A stretch of DNA of 64,000 nucleotides from Porodaedalea pini (Eukaryota; Basidiomycota; Agaricomycetes; Hymenochaetales; Hymenochaetaceae), in assembly GCA_002794775.1 (NCBI GenBank), contig NBAY01000050.1, forward strand, positions 186,001 through 250,000, given 5' to 3'. Numbering within the stretch: position 1 is the first letter of the stretch; each line of letters opens with the position of its first letter. Position numbers and translations under genes: made by a program. Under the pieces are notes generated by a model. It saw nothing but the letters and a program-made list of their open reading frames with translations. It ran no database searches and was not told the DNA's origin. Shown here in pieces: positions 42,609 through 55,590 of this stretch.

Positions 42609-44189
42609 CGTAAAGAACCGAGGAAAAGATAAAGTGTCGCAAAAGCAACGAGTTGAAGAGAACAAAGAGTAAATTTGTAGAATTGAGGCTCTGCCCGATG
42701 GGAAAGGTAATGATAGTATGAGGAATGAGAACAAGAGGGTAGAGAGACGTGCGCAGCACGAGAAGAACGTGAAAGAAGCGAAAAAGAAGATAGAGGCGAG
42801 GATAGGACTAAGTAGAACGCTCTGAGGACTTGTCAGTGCATAGCGAAGCGTTTTATACCAGAGTCAACCCTCCTCGCTTCATACCCGGGCCCTGAACCGA
42901 ACACCTTGGCATCCTCAATTCGAGTCTCAAGCAGATCAAAGTTGAGCTGAGCTTCATAACTCGCACGGCACGGGTGCAAACACAGCTTCTTAAAACCCAG
43001 CAAACAACTGCACCCGTGTCTGTCGGTTTTAAGGAAGCTGGTGTGGGAGCTAAAGACATTCGGAAGATTCTTAAGAAGAAATGTATGAGGATGTATTATT
43101 AGCAGTTATCAGAATAAGGCAATGAATGAAGAAGATAACTCACTTCATCAGAATGTCGAGTTAAGAAAGTAAGTGAGAACATCTATCGAGTCGTAAAGTG
43201 ACGCAGAGTGAGAGTGAGCGCAACCATCTCGGACGGAACCTGCAGGAGGCGAACAGCACATGACATGAAGCGGTTCCCAAGAGCCTCGCGACGTCCACTG
43301 CACAGCAAGTCTTGAAGAACAGATCTAGATGCTGCCTCACTTCCTCACCAATGGAAGTCAAAAGCACATGATAGGCGAGTATGCAATGGACATGCACGAA
43401 AACAATTGGATGCGCGTCGTCGCGTTGCGCCGTTGGTAGGCCGGGCAAAGCCTTGGTGGCAATTTAGAGCACGATGGTGACACTGCCTTGCGGCCTTGTA
43501 CAATTCGAGCTTCTGCCGTTACGTGACTGTCAATGAAAGAACCCCATCCGAAGTAGGTCCAGCCTTCACCATGCCTGATATGCTCTAGTTCGAAATATTC
43601 ACCGCCAGCGGGAGAAGGCGTCGTCATCGCTATACAGTATACCACTATGCTATGAAATGATGAACGAATGAGTTTTGAGAGATGGAGACAATCTGCGCGC
43701 TCACCTCGGCGTCGAAGATATTTTTCGACACGTCTGCTCCCGACACACCGTCCTCGCCGCTGACGTTTTATGAAACGATACGAGAAGTCGTTGGGAACGG
43801 GAGGCACAGAGCATCGCGTCACCGAAGTCGCCGGCAGATCGCGTGCCGAAAAGTCCGGAACACGTGATCGTAATCACGAGCGTAACGTCTTCTGTCTCGT
43901 GATTGGCTCCCGCGCTATCGCACCCGCGTCAGCGTACCTTCATGCGCCTTCCACGTACTGCACCGAGTTTGGCGGCTCAATCACTCTTGTACTCAATGAT
44001 CTCGGTACATTCAACGATTCCTAACAGAAATCCTTCACACATTGCTGCCTCATACAACCGCAGAAATTCTCTCTCGGCTGGAGGGGATGCTCGTGTTGTG
44101 CTCCGTGGCCTCGTTCAGCCTACCTAGCAACAAGGGATCTCGCGAGGCGCATTAGCCGATTCTTCCGAGTCGTACGGGAACAAAAACTG
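42609..44189. other. Intergenic with a small interleaved inverted repeat
   Basis: Apart from the repeat at 42969-43045 and short frames without family signal (one - frame near 43625 reads SPAGGEYFELEHIRHGEGWT), nothing is recognised. Confidence 0.35.
42969..43045. repeat. Interleaved inverted repeats (A-B-A'-B')
   Basis: CACGGGTGCA at 42969-42978 pairs with TGCACCCGTG at 43009-43018. CACAGCTTCTTAAAACC at 42981-42997 pairs, with one bulge and mismatches, with 43025-43045. The order A-B-A'-B' would fold as a pseudoknot, not a nested hairpin. Confidence 0.5.
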
Positions 44190-45715
44190 TATACGGACGC
44201 GAACCTTCACCACCTACGCTGCGCGATTCTTCTCGCCCTCGTACGCGTTCGCACTCAGCTGGAACTACTAGTTCAACGATGTCATCTCCGTCGCGTCAGA
44301 CCTCACTGCTACGCAGCTCGTTCTGCAGTTCTGGACGGAATGGTCCTGGGCTATCTCAGTCGTGTTTCTCGTATTCTTGCTTGATGTAAATGCACCCATG
44401 CGCTCCTACGCGAGATGGTGTGTCCTGTCGTTTCCCTCGCAGAACTCTCGCTTATGCTTACACCTCAACAGAATAAATCATCTCTTCCCTTAGTCCTCAC
44501 CATCACCGCCTTCGTCATCACCGAAGCACTCCATTCCCAAAACTGACGGATCCCCGGTACGCCGTTCGCCGATGGAATCGCAGGCTTTGTTTGCGTATGG
44601 TGGGACGGAGAGTCTGGCGGTCACAGTGAAGAAGACGAAGAAACCGACGAGGAGCGTGCTGCGCGTCGACCGCACTGGGTTTCGGCTCATCTTCCTTTTT
44701 ATGCGTTATCTATCCTCATGAGTGGTCTGAATGGTAGGTTGTCATTCGGGCGTATCTACACATTTCTGATCTTACCGTTGCCAGTGTCTTGCGACTTTCC
44801 AAGCTTTGCCGACCGCGCGACGCCAACCTGGCCATTTGCAGTTGTATTCCGTGAAGCTGGATCAAGTGCGTATTTCTCTTAGTATGTAGCTAAAAAGATC
44901 TGACTGATGAGATAAAAATGTAGCTGCGTCCCTCATGAATATCATTATCATCATCTCTGTTCTCTAACGGAAACAACTTCTCTACGTTGGAACGCGTTTG
45001 TATTTCATCCTCTTTACTGGTATTCTCAAGGTGGCTAAAACGTACTCCCAGGCACCCACTACTCCCATTCTATCTCTACACCTAGTCACGCTCCACGCTT
45101 CTTCGCACAAACAACCTCTTGCGGCGTCCCTCTGCGCACACTTTTAGGTGCGGCGAGCGTCAGCTCCGCGAGCTCGTTCGTTGAATCCGGAGCGCTTTGC
45201 TTTGAAGGTGGCTACAGAACATTGTTGGTATCTAACCAGGTTCATTTCGTTCGCTCTTCGGTCTTATCCTTCCCCATTTTCTCTTTTTTCCTCAATCTCA
45301 TCTTTCTCTCGTTGGTCATGTGGGGAAAGTTCTGATGAGCTTTTGCTGTAGATTTCCTGGCCCTCGTTCGGGCTCGCGAGCTGGCGATTCCATAAGGTGT
45401 GGGTTGCGCAAAGATGACCACTGCCCGAGATGAAGTTCCGCGTTGGGTGGACGTGGGTGAGGTCCTCCTTTCTCTGTGCTCGCCGTCTTTCATTTCATCT
45501 CGCTCTCTTTTATATTTCACATTTTTATGTTTATGTTCGCATTAACTCTGTACTTCACTTTCCGATCAGAAAGTCCAAGGCTGGTCGTCCCCACTCCGAC
45601 TCTTCATTGTCTCCTGTTCTTATCGTATCGGTTACAAATCACGTCGGCACGCAACTGGTGAATATAAATGCGGATGACCTCTACGCAGACGAACGCGCGG
45701 AGGAAGATTCGTAAC
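44190..45715 (+). pseudogene. Decayed amino acid permease, paralogue of the 52611 gene
   Basis: Sequence from 44200 matches the live permease exon by exon: YAARFFSPSYAFALSWNY, then TAG where the paralogue has Trp, then FNDVISVASDLTATQLVLQFW, and later the IAW-type segment near 45350 and the C-terminal VGTQLVNINADDLYADE (the paralogue has VGAELVDLNTVDLYADE). The 5' exon encoding the cytoplasmic N-terminus and first helices is missing, and there are stops and frameshifts. A former YAT-type amino acid transporter. Order and spacing of introns are kept, so it arose by DNA duplication, not through mRNA. Confidence 0.85.
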
Positions 45716-48700
45716 ATTTTGCAAGGAGGAAGAGGCGATGACGGTTGGCGTGGCTGGTTTGGGGTTATCGCGTAGGAATTCACAACTGAAGGCGTCGAGG
45801 TGGTGAGCGGTACTCTCTTCTTCCGATACTACTTGGTGTGCCTCTCTTGATAGAGTAGCCTTATTCAAGATCAGATTCGTCTGGCACCCTGCCTCTGATA
45901 TTCAGATATAATAAGACCTTTGTCGTCGTTACCTTCAGGTTCTTCTCAAAGGGTCAGCTGGGTTGTACGGAAGTTTCAACGTGCCAGATGCCGGGCATTT
46001 TCTGCATCTTATTATAGAAAAACAAGTATTGGGCCGGAATGAGAAAGGTCTAATACAAGTATATTAATATTCATCTGCGTTCATACCATGTAGTCGTATA
46101 GTCTAGTAAAGCAGTTTAGTCTAACCATTCATAGTCCTCCGTCGCGCTCTGCCACATCCGGCCGCCGGACTTCGAGAACGATTGCCTTCCGTGCTGGCAC
46201 AGACGTTTCTCGTCTCGGTGGTTGAGACGTCGGCTTAAAAGGATTGGTTGATGGAGCTCTGGGTGCAGAATGAGGTGCAGCGGCCTGAGGGACTTTAATC
46301 GGTAGATTACCCTGAACAGAAGTAGAGGGACGTGCGACTATTTAGGATTGTAATACCTAGCAAGATCCCGAGGAAACGGGAGGACTTACAAGAGAGGTAA
46401 AAGTAAGAGTAGGGAGAGGGGAAGGGAGACGGATGCAGACGAAATTTCTGTCAGCTGGAGGGTACGAGATCGACGCGAAAGGACATACCATGCTGCCGCC
46501 AGAGCATGCTTCACCACAGCCTTCTCCATCCTTTGCTTCGACCCCAACCATCTGCGATCTGCTGTTACGTACGCGCAGACCCTTCTGCCTATGTTCTCAA
46601 GCGATGAACCGACGCAGTCGAGTTCATGAGAGAAAATTGGTCAACGAACGCTGTCCACCGAAAGGCTCATGCAGACGAGTGCTGCAGTACTAAGAAAGAG
46701 GTGGTATGAGATACGACCGGCAGCCTTTCCCCATCCTGCTTCAGAGTTCGGCTTGTCGTAGATTGGATGGACCTCAGCGATGTCAATGCGGTCACAATCG
46801 TCATCAGCACATAGACTCACAAAGAACCAGCTGATATTGCTAGCACAAACATCGCCGCGTCATCGACGTTCTGGGGTGAAAATAGCTGCTGAGAGTAGCC
46901 AAGTCCTGAGTATTGGCCCCACGGCTGAGCTGAACATGTTTCTTCTTGCGTTATCGATCCTCGACTGAGATACACAGCACCGGAAAAAGATTGGTGCCTA
47001 CCCGGATGGCGCGAGAGGATTTGGACAAATACTATGAGAAGACGCGTGGTGCAAACATTCAACGACGCGCGCTGCGTGCCAGGCACATGATTTGCACTGC
47101 TGATGGTATCGCCACCAGTTCCGCTCGCAGCCCTCAGAGGCAGTGACTGTAGGATTTGCATCCGTGGTGAGATCGCCGTGCACCAATAGGCCCAAACAAT
47201 GCCAAGCAACCTCACGGCCTCCCGTCTGAGATGCTCGTCGATGGCGCATTGCTTTATTTGAACGAACATATTCGGAATGTTGAGACTCTTACGGCCGTTT
47301 GCAACAGCAACTACGCAGCCGCCTCATCGGAGGGACGCATCGGATGGCGCAATCTTAACATGAACAAACAACACATTCAGAAAATTGAAACTTTTGAGCA
47401 GTGTTCTGACTTCAAAAACGATAGTGAGAATGAGAGAGGGGAGGGAGGGACGGAGGGCGAAGGACGCGGACAACGAGGGTGCCGTGCTGTTACAGCATGT
47501 TCATTCTATTCCTGTCTGCCGGGTCTAGAGTGGCCATAGACGAGCGTCAGTCGCTCTATTCCGCTCGTGCATTTTCTCGACAGTTTCTTTTGGTCGTTCA
47601 GCATAGCGGCGACCAACGTGATAATTAGGACCTGGAATAGAGCATCAGCCGATACCAAATCTGGCCACACGTGTTCACGCGCCGAGTCGCGACTCGAATC
47701 CGGCCTCACACTCGACCTCGAGTCGTTACATCCAATGATTTTAGAGATACTCTTTTTGATGCCACCATGACATGCATCTTAAAACAATATTCTCGACCCA
47801 AGGGATGCTGAAATTGCAGACGTGCTTCGGAAAATGACACATTAGGTGCCTTCAGGTTTGGCACGACGCTCTTCGACGATGGTATTACAGTGACGGGCGG
47901 TCTCTCTATATTCATGCACATCCTCGAATCTGCCACATCGGTGATGAAGTACACCACTGGATTCTTCTCCATTGACCTACGAACTAATCTCGTCCAAGCC
48001 CAGAATTTCATTTCAACTGTGCCCCCCGGGTTCGCTGTGGAGCTTACCAAAGATGATGCACTAAACCCGCCTTATCGCCAATCCCAGGTCGTAGAGCGAA
48101 AGGTACTCATCGTGAAGTCTGGTCAGCTTATCCACGGCGCTATGTATGTGCCTCCTCGATCTCGTCACCTGAGAACGTGCATGTGATGTGGTTTGCGTCT
48201 GTCTTCCTCGCCATACATCAACAGTACGTTCAGCAAGTGGATTCTCAACCGACGCTTCATACACTCCCGCCGCTACTGTCAGGAACAGAGGATCTCTTTG
48301 GATCTCCGGAAATGGAACTTCGTCTTGCTTGCTTGCACGAACACATGGGGCAGGGACGAGTCGCTAACAGCTCATTTTGCTTATATCAGGAGGGGAGGGC
48401 AAAGCAATGAGCGATTTGGACTCACCACGACGAGATCAACGAGATCTTAAGGCGGACTCAGGGTTCTGAGAGGTGAAGTGACCTTCGATTGTGGACCGGA
48501 AGACAATAGAGGCATGAAACGAATATGGCGTGGACGTTTCTCGGCTGACAGCCAAGCTTGATCTAATTGACTTTCAAGACAGGGAAGTGGGCGTGAAATA
48601 ATCTATCTTTCTATATGTAGCAGTAGTGAGTAGACGTTATGTGTATACATGTAGAGGCACTCGGGGGAAAAAAAACTATGGCTGCAACAATAGTACGAGC

Positions 48701-48965
48701 AACACATGCGTATCACCATCCGCATTCAGAAACATCTTGTCACGGAACTCTACATGTTTTCATCGCCATCGAGTTCAACTGCGTTCTCATCGACCTCTAC
48801 CTCCCAGTCTTCGTCTTCTTCGTCTTCTTCGTCCTCTTCCACTACACTCAGAAGAACTGACATCTCAGACTGCCAGACACAAGGGATATCATCCAGAGCC
48901 ACTTTCCCCACCTTGTGCGAGTCTTCGCGGATGCAGTGCTCGATCTGAATAATGTGAACTGAATT
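45716..48965. other. Gene-poor stretch with unassigned ORFs
   Basis: Frames that look protein-like but are not recognised: + 47840-48186 (GTTLFDDGITVTGGLSIFMH ... QVVERKVLIVKSGQLI) and - 47269-46817. No start, splice pattern or motif allows a call. A short A run lies near 48667-48675. Confidence 0.3.
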
Positions 48966-51137
48966 TCAGCCCCCGTTTCTAAGCAGATCCAAAGGAAACA
49001 GACGCACAAACTTGGACCAGATCATTTCAACGCCCTCATCGCATTCATGACAGACGAATGTCAATTCCTTCATTTGTTCCTTTTCAGGAGCAGAAATATC
49101 CCATCCAAGGTGAGCGAGCACACTCTCCGCAACACGCACCGCACGCGCCGACACCTCATACATACTGTCATCCCAGACAACCTCATCGCATTCCCAGTTT
49201 CCTCCCCTTGTTCTTTTACGGTCGATATCCATCAGCACCTCGTCGTATGTTTTCAGCTCCCATCCTTCAGGGCAAACATCACTTCGACACCTGAAAAGCG
49301 TTGTAGAGAATCGCAGAGCCGAACAGTTCATGTCTTCGTTGGGGCCGTCCTCCATAACATGCATCGACACCTCGCTCCGTACGCGCTCAACCTTCTCCCT
49401 TATCTCCACCTCAATTGGGAGCCATCGTTCAAAGTGCAGACGGATGGTGCTATCCTGGATATCATTTAGTAACTCAGAGGGTGCACTTTCCTTCAGGCTA
49501 TCATCCTCTAAGATACGCTGCGACGTAGGCAGCGCGCGGAGTTCCTCCATAGAGAAGCAAGGGTAATGCCCCAACGTGTACCAGATCATCTCCCAGATGC
49601 CTACCGCGAGCTTATCAAGTAGAACATTCCGACAGTTTTTCCTTCGGACGCGCCAGGCCTCTTTACGGATTGCTACTATCACTTCGAGTTTGACAAGCAG
49701 TTCTCCCTCGGCTTGGCAAAGGATATATTCAGCATCTTTTAGAGCAGTGGAGAGCCAACTAAAGGTTACACTTACCATCCGCAGAGAGGTCTCCAATCTT
49801 GTCAAGATGCTCCTTCCAGGATGCCGCCAGCTCCGGACTGTCCATCACTTGGGTCAGATTTTCCCAGTCATGACCACGTTTGTTCAGCTTTCGCTTTATT
49901 CTGTGCAACGAAACTCAGCTTGGTGTAGATGAATGATAAAACACGTCAATTCATACTCACCCCTTCTTGAACGCTCTTCTTTCCTCCTTCCACCAGCATT
50001 TCATCTTCCACTCAAACTTCGTCAAGGAGAACCAATTGAACATCGACTGTATCTGCAATGCACAGAACTGGATGAAACTCACATCACGCCTGTCTTTAAC
50101 GACTAGTCGCCTCTCTTCAAAAAAAAATTCCTGCCAAATACCCAAGCGAGCGTGTTCCAACTCCATGTATCTCTCGAGCACGGGAGCAATTTTCGGAATA
50201 TAGTATAGCTTTTTCAAGTTCTTGCTTATTGTAAGGTCATCGATACCACTCCAATGCGGATATGATCCTGAACAAGTATCAATACTGTTGAAAACATTCT
50301 AATTGAATATGTTCAGATTTACCAGTCGTTTCTCCGGTAAGGATCGCGTGTAAATTCAGGTTCACAGACGTGCGCTCACTCGAAGATCCAGCAACACGGT
50401 AGATAAGTTCGGAGCCCTTCATACAGCTGTAGGCGTGATGTCCGTCAGTCTCAGTGATCAAAAGGAGCTGTGAACATCACTGACCGTAATTGAAGACAGT
50501 CCAAGCAAAGTCTTGTCATCAAGCTGACATCAAACTTCGCATCTACGCTACCGCATACCTGGTCAAAACAGGTAGAATATAAGATCGAACATGGCATCTC
50601 TTATTCAACGACAACACTCACTTTACAGTCGTTGTCATACACGAGCGCCGCATACTGAGGCCCTGTAAGTGTGGGTGGACAGCGCGGTATTCCCACCGCG
50701 CGTTCCGCAGCCACCCAGATATAGTACGCATCGGACTTTCCGTCCTTCACATTATACGTCAAATCGAACCAGAGTGCCTTACACGTACGCGCGAGCGCCA
50801 GAAGAGACTGCGGTGACATGAAAGATGCAATCTACAACGAGGGTGAATGAGAATCTGTGGGCATGAGAAACACAAAGGAAGGCACACATTGTGCAGAAGG
50901 TCGTATGGAATCCGCAGGAGCTGCACCACATGTTCTTCTCGGCAAGCCGCTAAATATTCAGGTGAGAGTACCTTTGCGCTGCCTGCAACAGTGTAAGGCC
51001 AAACCGAGGAAGGGAAGGAAAGTCGGAGGCGACGATTCGACGGGGGCAAAGGCCAACTGTAAAGCGCGTGAGACTGCGGCTCCGCTGCAAAAGAGTGAGT
51101 TGAGAGTAGGAACGTACTTCACACTACGCTTCGACAT
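48966..51137 (-). CDS. F-box protein
   Basis: ATG 51137 (MSKRSV), then short introns. The F-box-like core reads LLRIPYDLLHN, spliced (GTGTGCC...TTGTAG) to IASFMSPQSLLALARTCKALWFDLT (50880-50740), the usual L-P-x-x-L-x-x-I...LxxLxxTCKxLW pattern of Agaricomycete F-box proteins, which link substrates to an SCF ubiquitin ligase. Further exons (50217-49957, then 49805-48966) encode a helical charged body and a C-terminal Cys pair region (FVCHECDEGVEMIW), as seen in this expanded family. Stop at 48966. Exon 1 to exon 2 splicing is inferred. Substrate unknown. Confidence 0.65.
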
Positions 51138-52610
51138 AGCGAACTTATCTAGCAGATGACTTCCACTAGGTACAGCAGTTGAAAAGTGTACAGTAGAATT
51201 CAGATAGAGAGGCGATGGATGAGGAAGGCAGTTGGGGCGCAAAAGAAGAGCCGCTATGAAATAGAGCCGCTATCGTCATGTGATCGCGTTTAGGCCACAA
51301 GCCACTGGCGGAAAAGGATCCCGATCTTGACATACGTCGTCGTCTTTCGTATGCTCAAAGTTTTATTGTTGGCCTTGATCCTTACTTGTTTCAAACATCA
51401 GCTCTCGTCCGCAGTTTCAACTTTGGATGACTACTACGACACGTTAAGTTAAAATTGGAAGGAGGTCGGATTGCAGTATGTGCACACCATTGTAAGTTGA
51501 CTCTTGTGCCGAGTGGAATCTTTTATCCTCTTTGAAAGTCTTCATTAGCGTCTAACGTCTTCTGTGCTTGCGTAAGGGTAGACAAGACTCTGCACTCTTG
51601 CCGCGAGTTGAGACTGCATTTCACGAGAATAGTGAACACATCGTCCGTAGAGCGCACTGCCAGACGTACACAAACTGCCTTCCTCTTTTGCACTCTCTCC
51701 TCCTCGCATCGTTCTTCACACCGTTTCATCAAGATCGTCGGAACCTCGTGAGAACGCACCAATAGCGGTCGGAAGCAGCACTGGGTCCCATGCGAAGAAC
51801 GAGCGCGAGCAAGAAGACCATCCCATGGACACCTTGGTCTTGGACCTTCGTCTCTTCCACTCCTGCCGCTGCAGACGCTATCTCGTTGTCATTCATAGCT
51901 CCTGCTCACTTCAAAGCTACTCCTTCGTCGCCGTCCTGGAGCACAAACGTTGTATCCTTTCGCTTCCAGAGGCTCCGTGGGTGTTGCAAAAATGCAGCGA
52001 AGCTGAGTGCGTCGTCCTTAGGGAGCATGGAGGTTAGAACGCGATAATACCTGTTTACAGAAGAAAATCATCGTCAAAATCTGATCAGGAGAAGTATGAT
52101 TGATAACAGACAAGCTGATGGGAAGGAACAAGTGGATACGCACCCCGGTTTTGCAGCCAGCGAAGGAGTCGAGTTCTAGTGCTGAACATGAGTAGTAAAG
52201 AAACTGCGTGTCAAAAGTGAAACCGACATTCCACCGCGAGTCATGACTCACCGATACACACCCTGACTTATCATTGCTGAGCAAGCAAGACTTTGTCGCG
52301 TTTTGAGTAAATAATGAAGCGGTGTTCCAGTTTTACGCCTCGACAACAATGACGATAGACACCAGAAGGATGATGGCTTGCTTCGCACGACGACGTCCTC
52401 GAATCACATGCAGAAATGCTCTGATTTGGAGTGTCGGACTCGTATAATGTCTGCTAGTCGGTCATGGACGTCGTTGAAGTAAAGGGCAGCAATGGAAAAC
52501 GTCGATCACAAATGCGTGAGCGCGTCCGACCTTGAGATGACGCGAGCTTCACTCTGAATGTCAACACTCGCCATGACTCCTATCAGCCTCTCGTTTATCC
52601 TTCTTACCCT
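51138..52610. other. Intergenic between divergent F-box and permease genes
   Basis: Divergent promoter region of about 1.5 kb. A - strand frame near 52035-51910 (MLPKDDALSFAAFLQHPRSL) reads as protein but is short and unassigned. Nothing else recognised. Confidence 0.35.
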
Positions 52611-54886
52611 ATGTCGGCCCCGACCGACCGCGAGCCGCTTTTGGGTGCAGAGGAGGGTGGCAGACGCTACGACAGAGAACAAACCGCCATGAACGATGTG
52701 CAACAGGACTCAGAGATCGCTGCCGCACCAGTGTGGACTTCAAATACGACTGAAAGCGGGCTACGACGAGAGTTGTCGGCACGCCAAGTGTCAATGATCG
52801 CAATTGGAGGCACGATCGGGACAGGTCTCTTCTTGGGTACAGGCCGTTCGCTCGCCCAAGGCGGTCCAGCAAGGTCAGTCTCTTTCCTTTTTCCCTGTGT
52901 CTCTGTACTCATCCCACGTCTAGTATCCTCATTTGCTATGGCCTCATCGGCTTCATCGTCTATGTCACTTTACTCCTCCTTGGAGAGCTCGGCACCCAGT
53001 ATCCCATTGCAGGCTCCTTTACCGTCTACGCCGCGCGATTCTTCTCGCCCTCGTACGCGTTCGCACTCAGCTGGAACTACTGGTTCAACGACGCAATCTC
53101 TGTCGCGTCTGACCTCACTGCTGCGCAACTCGTACTACAATTTTGGACTGAATGGCACCCCTGGGTCATCTCTGTTGTATTCCTCGTGTTCTTGCTTGGT
53201 GTGAATGCGCTGAGCGTGCGCTCCTACGGCGAGATGGGTGCGTACAACAAACTCGATATATGGCTAGCGCTTACATATCAATAGAATACATACTCTCTTT
53301 ACTTAAAGTCCTCACCATCGTCGCCTTCACCATCGTTGGCGCTCTCGTCAACGCAGGTGTCAACAGATCGCATACACCGATCCACTTCCACAACTGGCGG
53401 ATCCCCGGTGCACCCTTCGTCGACGGGATCGGCGGCTTCGCGCGTGTCTTCGTTACCGCTAGCTTCGCGTATGGTGGAACAGAGAGTCTTGCGATCACAG
53501 CCGGAGAGACGAAGAATCCGACGAGGAACATGCCACGTGTCGTCCGTGCCGTATTCTGGCGCATCCTCCTTTTTTATGTATTATCTATCCTCATGATCGG
53601 TCTCAATGGTTGGATTTAATTGTTATGCGTACGCTGATCACCTTTACTGAATGGCATCAACAGTACCTTACAACTATCCGAATCTTTCAAATCGTTCGAC
53701 AACCACCTCTCCGTTTACGATTGTGTTTCGTGAGGCCGGATCCAGTGCGTGTTGTTTTAATCTGTACTCAAAAAAACATGATCTAACAATAATACCCTGG
53801 GCGAACGGAATGAAATAAAGACATTGCTGCGTCCTTCATGAACACTGTCATCCTCACCTCCGTACTCTCTGCTGGGAACCACGCTCTCTACGCTGGAACA
53901 CGTATGTTTCCCGTGTTCTCCACTCTTGTTTAACCCACTAAAGCGTACTCACAGGTATTCTATACTCCCTTTCGACCTCCTCACCCCGTCTCGCCCCGCG
54001 CTTTTTCTCACAGACGACCTCTCGCGGCGTCCCTCTGCGTGCACTTCTCGGCACTGCCAGTATAAGTGCCCTTTGCTTCGCAAGTTCCTTCGTTGGGTCT
54101 GGCGTGCTTTGGGGGTGGCTGCAGAATATTGTTGGAGTGTCTAACCAAGTTCGTTCATTCGCTCTCTCTTGTCCAGTTCTCGTCATCGTCTCATTCTCCA
54201 ACGTTTCACTTTCTTCGCCTTTTCTCTTTCTCGCATTCAATATGCAATGCAAATTCTGATGGTTTTCATTCGACAGATTGCATGGGTCTCGATTGGGCTC
54301 GCGAGCTGGCGCTTCCGCAAGGCGTGGATCGCACAGCGCCGACCGCTCTCCGAAATGAAATTCCGTGCTGGATGGACGTGGCCGTGGGGTCCTCCCTTCG
54401 TCGTGATCACCGTCTCTCTCATTATCCTCTGTACGTTCTCCCTTTCTCCTTTGTCTCTCGTTCATCTTCTAGTCCTAACTATCACGTTGGTTCTGCAATC
54501 CGCATTTTGGCCACGAAGTTCAAGGCTGGACGTCCTTCTCCCCTATCTTCTCACCCGTCGACTTCGTCTCACTCTACCTGGAGCTGCCCATCATGGCGCT
54601 TATGACGCTCGTCTGGTACCTCGTCCGCCACCGGCATTCATTCAGCCTTCCTCATTCTCACACCTTATCACCAGCACCTGCTTCCGATCCATCAATAACT
54701 TCTCGCAACCTGTCCGCATCAGATACAAAGCATGTCGGCGCGGAACTGGTAGATCTAAATACGGTCGATCTATATGCAGACGAACACGCGGAAGACGAGC
54801 GGGATGCGGAGGAAGATGCACGTCGTGCAGCGAGGAGGAAAGGTCGATGGGGCTGGGCTTGGCGGGTTTGGGAAGTTGTCGCATAG
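52611..54886 (+). CDS. Amino acid permease (APC superfamily, YAT-type)
   Basis: ATG 52611. A hydrophilic N-terminus leads to LSARQVSMIAIGGTIGTGLF, the family signature in the first helix. Later exons give LGELGTQYPIAGSFTVYAAR, SWNYWFNDAISVASDLTAAQ, TAGETKNPTRN-type loop residues (AGETKNPTRNMPRVVRAVFW), VPYNYPNLSNRSTTTSPFTI, SFMNTVILTSVLSAGNHALYAGTR, TTSRGVPLRALLGTASISAL, GWLQNIVGVSNQIAWVSIGLA and MKFRAGWTWPWGPP. The C-terminal tail is charged (DEHAEDERDAEEDARR). Short introns separate the exons. It would import amino acids across the plasma membrane with protons. No stop is seen in the assigned exons. A dead paralogue lies about 8 kb upstream. Confidence 0.85.
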
Positions 54887-55590
54887 AAATCCTGACGTTG
54901 GACCCGGTTCTTTTGCATTCACATGACGCGAAATAAACAGATATCACGCACTAGTAGTTGCTTCAATCATAAAATAACAGAGGGGGTAGAGCCGCAGAGC
55001 ATCATGCACGATGTGGCGTGTAGTCGTAATACCCAGGCTCATGTTTAAAATGTTCTTTCATGACTCCCAAGAGACCCACAGTAGCAGACGTTCGTCCACG
55101 TTTCGACCCCATTCTTCTTCCGCTTTAGCGAGAGGAGTTTGTGAACGTGGCTGGGCAAATAGTTGGTCCTCTGTTTCTAGTGCTCCTCCCGATCATCAGG
55201 ACAATATGTGTATGAACAGAATTTACTACGAGATAGCTCGCAGACCGGAGCAATATTCAGAGTATCCCAGACGCAGATGGTCTTGTCGAAAGACACAAAG
55301 ACAGCGCGACATTCAGTTCGAGAATAAAAGACAGGGAGATCCCATTCGCCGTCGCTCTGAAGGGATCTAGACCATTCTTTCCTCTTTTTCTTATCTCCGT
55401 TCCGAGACACTGTGGCTTAGGCATTACATAACGGTTGCCCTTCATACGTAAAACTTGATATACAAAAATCGAGCATCGAAGTAGTTTTGCTTCTTTCAGT
55501 CCCCTACGGTAGAGATACCTTTATACACATACCAATACAGCGTTGCGTGCTTGCGAGAATCACGCCGCTTATATTTAACTCTCGAGAGCT
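54887..55590. other. Intergenic between convergent permease and hydrolase genes
   Basis: Convergent 3' region; no supported ORF. Confidence 0.4.

Noticed and set aside
49047..49469. + strand ORF of 140 codons
   Set aside because: Shadow of the F-box gene's last exon on the - strand.
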